Shown here: positions 5,903 through 7,651 of the stretch, in pieces
How the letters are laid out: every line of letters starts with the position of its first letter
Position numbering within the stretch: the stretch's first letter is position 1
Assembly (NCBI GenBank): GCA_041919675.1
Contig: JAYRTJ010000151.1
Span: 1 to 7,651, forward strand
Length of the DNA stretch: 7,651 nucleotides
Reading direction: 5' to 3'
Origin: SHVO01 sp041919675
Lineage (GTDB): Bacteria > Pseudomonadota > Alphaproteobacteria > Rhodospirillales > Rhodospirillaceae
The notes under the pieces: model-generated
The model's input: only the letters and a program-made list of their open reading frames with translations
Told to the model about the DNA's origin: nothing
Database searches by the model: none
Program-made: the position numbers and the translations under genes

Positions 5903-6631
5903 ATGAAAGTCGCGGACGTCATGACCCAAGAGGTCATCTCGGTAACGCCGGACACAACGGTGTCCGACGCCGCCAAGCTCATGCTGAAGGAACATGTGAG
6001 CGGTCTTCCCGTCATTACCGCCTCGCGCGTCCTGGTCGGAATCGTCACCGAAGGCGACTTCCTGAGGCGAACTGAAACCGGCACCGAGCGCCGTCGGCCC
6101 CATTGGTTGGAGTTCATCCTCAGTCAAGGGACGCTGGCCGGCGAATATGTGCACAGTCACGCGCGAACGGTGTTCGATGTGATGACACGTAACGTCGTGG
6201 TGGCCAGCGAAGACATGCCGCTGGACGCGGCCGTAGAGCTTATGGAACGCAAGCACGTCAAGCGCCTGCCTGTCGTTCGCGAAGGCAAGGTCGTCGGCAT
6301 CCTCGCCCGGGCCAATCTGCTACATGCGCTCGCGGCAAGCCCGCCAAAGGCGGTGCAGCGAAGCGGCGACGACGCAATCCGTCAGTCGCTCGAAAGCGAA
6401 GTCAAAGGACAACCTTGGAGCGCGCGGCAGTTTCATTTCGTGGTTAAGGACGGAGTCGTCGATCTTTGGGGGTTCGTCACGAGCGAGCAGCAGCGCGCGG
6501 CCCTGCGTGTGGCCGCGGAGAATATCGCGGGCGTCAAGGAAGTGCGCGATCATATGTTCTGGTTCGAGCCGTATTCGGGCGTCATCGCCGATGTTGAAAC
6601 CAAGACGACCCCGGCGAGAGATCATATTTAG
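5903..6631 (+). CDS. CBS-CBS-BON domain protein
   Basis: Complete 242-residue cytoplasmic protein. The first CBS motif is at about 1-56 (VADVMTQEVISVTPDTTVSD, ending in IVTEGDFLRR). A basic/aromatic linker follows (about 60-88, ERRRPHWLEF), then a second CBS motif (about 89-143, VFDVMTRNVVVASEDMPL to VGILARANLL), and a BON domain at about 155-220 (VVKDGVVDLWGFVTSEQQR and AENIAGVKEVRDHM). CBS pairs (Bateman modules) usually bind adenosine nucleotides or related ligands and act as energy or redox sensors; BON domains are thought to bind membranes or partner proteins. There is no enzymatic domain, so a regulatory role is likely but its target is unknown. GAGGAG (5889-5894) is a good SD, 8 nt before the ATG. 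It is the first gene of an operon with two cytochromes, downstream of twin FNR/FixK-type boxes. Confidence 0.92.
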   Translation: MKVADVMTQEVISVTPDTTVSDAAKLMLKEHVSGLPVITASRVLVGIVTEGDFLRRTETGTERRRPHWLEFILSQGTLAGEYVHSHARTVFDVMTRNVVVASEDMPLDAAVELMERKHVKRLPVVREGKVVGILARANLLHALAASPPKAVQRSGDDAIRQSLESEVKGQPWSARQFHFVVKDGVVDLWGFVTSEQQRAALRVAAENIAGVKEVRDHMFWFEPYSGVIADVETKTTPARDHI

Positions 6632-6640
6632 GAGCCGACC

Positions 6641-7006
6641 ATGAAACAACGATCTCTGATTTTAAAGAGCGCGCTGCTGGCGATGTTCACGGTGCTCGTG
6701 AGTGACCCCTCGTTCGCGAAATCCGCGAAATCCGCTTCTGGAAATCCGACGGCAGACATGGTTTGCTCACGCTGCCACGAGGTGACCGGTAAGACAGTCC
6801 CGAACCGGGAGCTCGGCGACGGCTCGCCGCCCGCGTTTGCACTGATTGCGCAAGACCCCAAGATGACGCCCGAGGCGTTGCGCCGCTATATCCGCTTTCC
6901 GCACGGCGCCATGGATACCGTCTTCATCACACAGCGCGAGACCGAAGCGCTGGTCGCGTATATCCTGAGCCTGAAGCCGGCCGCCGCGAATGAAGCGCCG
7001 AAATAA
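6641..7006 (+). CDS. Small periplasmic monoheme c-type cytochrome (first of a tandem pair)
   Basis: 121 residues with an N-terminal signal peptide (hydrophobic 7-20, likely cleavage after PSFA at residue 26). The single heme-binding motif C-S-R-C-H (42-46) supplies the thioether cysteines and proximal His. M91 in PHGAM is the likely distal ligand, 49 residues after the first Cys, and the final helix LVAYILSL (104-111) is typical of class I cytochromes c. The mature domain is about 95 residues, so it is probably an electron shuttle in the periplasm; no donor or acceptor is visible. The SD TAGGAG (6629-6634) incorporates the stop codon of the CBS gene and sits 6 nt before the ATG, so translation of the two is closely linked. 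It overlaps the next cytochrome gene by 17 bp. A short nine-base direct repeat encodes AKSAKS just after the cleavage site. Confidence 0.9.
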   Translation: MKQRSLILKSALLAMFTVLVSDPSFAKSAKSASGNPTADMVCSRCHEVTGKTVPNRELGDGSPPAFALIAQDPKMTPEALRRYIRFPHGAMDTVFITQRETEALVAYILSLKPAAANEAPK

Positions 7007-7370
7007 AATCATTTTTGCGTCGCCGGCTTTGGGGCTGGTGTGCGCGATGTGGGCCGCGCCGTCTTTCGCCGAGTCCGATCTTCCGCCGGGCGATGTTGCC
7101 GCGGGGCGCGTCTACGCATTGCAGGCCTGCAGCGATTGTCACGACATCGCCAACCGCCGCAATCCGCTGCTTTCGGTCCTCGGCGCACCGGATTTCTATC
7201 TCGTGGCCAACGCGAAGACGACGACCGCCATGGGGATCAATGCCTTCTTATCTTCGCCCCATCGCAACATGCCGAACCTGATTATATCCGAGGACGACCG
7301 CCGCAACGTCGTGTCCTACATCATGACTTTGCGCGAGGCGCGGCCCACGAAAACGCCGGAGCGCCATTGA
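6990..7370 (+). CDS. Small periplasmic monoheme c-type cytochrome (second of a tandem pair)
   Basis: 126 residues, with a positively charged start (MKRRNK), a hydrophobic core and a likely signal cleavage after PSFA (residue 27). The heme motif is C-S-D-C-H (47-51), the probable distal ligand is M94 in SPHRNMP, and the C-terminal helix VVSYIMTL matches that of the preceding cytochrome. The 49 residues from A66 to L114 align without gaps to residues 63-111 of that protein, with about 13 identities by my count, so the two appear to be ancient duplicates that diverged in the region just after heme attachment. The ATG at 6990 lies 17 bp inside the upstream gene with no clear SD, which suggests translational coupling. 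The next start inside the frame would remove the signal peptide, so 6990 is kept. It is probably periplasmic electron transfer; the partner is unknown. Confidence 0.9.
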   Translation: MKRRNKIIFASPALGLVCAMWAAPSFAESDLPPGDVAAGRVYALQACSDCHDIANRRNPLLSVLGAPDFYLVANAKTTTAMGINAFLSSPHRNMPNLIISEDDRRNVVSYIMTLREARPTKTPERH

Positions 7371-7519
7371 TGCGACAGGGACGTGCCGAACGCTTGCGTT
7401 TTCATGCTTTGAATCTTGCATGGGGCTGCGCGGCCGCGGTCGCCGTGCTGCTTATCGGTCATGCCGTTCCCGCAGCGACACAAATCATGCTCCATCTGGT
7501 TGCCGGCTCCCTCAATTGA
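7370..7519 (+). CDS. 49-aa single-span membrane protein, translationally coupled to the cytochrome genes
   Basis: A short gene: its ATG (7370-7372) shares its A with the TGA stop of the cytochrome gene (TGATG), and GGAG at 7358-7361 gives an SD 8 nt upstream. The product begins with a basic segment (MRQGRAERLRF), followed by one strongly hydrophobic stretch (about 13-36, LNLAWGCAAAVAVLLIG then HAVPAAT) and a second weaker one to the C-terminus. By the positive-inside rule the N-terminus would be cytoplasmic. Histidines H31 and H42 and a single Cys (C20) are present. The PAAT segment could be a signal-peptidase site, but little would remain after cleavage, so an anchored micro-protein is more likely. 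I do not recognise a family. Its position suggests it assists or anchors the cytochromes; this is inference. Confidence 0.6.
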   Translation: MRQGRAERLRFHALNLAWGCAAAVAVLLIGHAVPAATQIMLHLVAGSLN

Positions 7520-7532
7520 TCGTTATTCGCGG

Positions 7533-7651
7533 ATGAGAGAACAGGTCCCATCCGCCTGGTGGCGTCCCTCGCCGTTGGACACGCGGCGCGCGGCCGCCGT
7601 CATCATGAACCCGCCCGCATTTGCCCTGCGCGTCTTGCGCGCCTTCCGAAA
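7533..7651 (+). CDS. N-terminus of a gene leaving the window, possible YihY/BrkB-family membrane protein
   Basis: The frame opens at an ATG 13 bp after the stop of the micro-protein gene and stays open for 39 codons to the window edge. The visible product ends NPPAFALRVLRAFR, a basic amphipathic segment like the one that precedes the first membrane span of YihY/BrkB-family proteins (once annotated ribonuclease BN). That resemblance is from memory and short, so the family call is weak. No clear SD precedes 7533, and an in-frame ATG at 7605 is an alternative start. Same-strand spacing suggests it may continue the operon. Confidence 0.4.
   Translation, partial: MREQVPSAWWRPSPLDTRRAAAVIMNPPAFALRVLRAFR

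Noticed and set aside
6717..6736. Short direct repeat in the first cytochrome gene (gcgaaatcc twice) as a functional element
   Set aside because: Two copies of nine bases encoding a disordered AKSAKS linker are most simply replication slippage.
7516..7529. TTGATCGTTATTCG as a further FNR/FixK-type box before the last gene
   Set aside because: Only the left half-site matches; the right half (ATTCG) does not fit ATCAA, and the left half overlaps the stop of the micro-protein gene.

Overview
The window reads as chromosomal DNA of a GC-rich proteobacterium, most likely an alphaproteobacterium. This is inferred from codon use, gene families, and FNR/FixK-type (TTGAY-N4-RTCAA) operators in both divergent intergenic regions. 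It contains no RNA gene, insertion sequence, integrase or CRISPR array.

Layout, left to right. (1) The 3' end of a + strand gene with a C-terminal GNAT acetyltransferase domain, probably the tail of a large acyl-CoA-synthetase-like/GNAT fusion. Its stop codon overlaps the stop codon of the next gene by 4 bp. (2) A complete P-type cation ATPase on the - strand. (3) A 117-bp divergent control region with one FNR/FixK-type box, a -10-like element on each strand and a GC-rich hairpin. (4) A + strand AI-2E/PerM-family membrane protein. (5) A - strand periplasmic L,D-transpeptidase, convergent with it across 36 bp that hold an inverted repeat. (6) A second divergent control region with two FNR/FixK-type boxes, one a perfect TTGAT-N4-ATCAA. 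(7) A tight + strand operon: a CBS-CBS-BON protein, two small monoheme c-type cytochromes that look like an old tandem duplication, and a 49-aa single-span membrane protein whose ATG overlaps the preceding stop (TGATG). (8) The start of another gene that leaves the window and resembles the N-terminus of YihY/BrkB-family membrane proteins.

The unifying signal is regulatory. Three FNR/FixK-type operators sit between divergent genes, so ion transport (ATPase), an envelope permease, 3-3 peptidoglycan cross-linking, a nucleotide/redox-state sensor candidate (CBS-BON) and two periplasmic cytochromes may form one low-oxygen regulon. Each family is known. The arrangement worth attention is the compact CBS-BON / cytochrome / cytochrome / micro-membrane-protein operon under twin boxes. 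Its joint function is not evident from sequence and may be a small uncharacterised periplasmic electron-transfer module. All functional links are inference.
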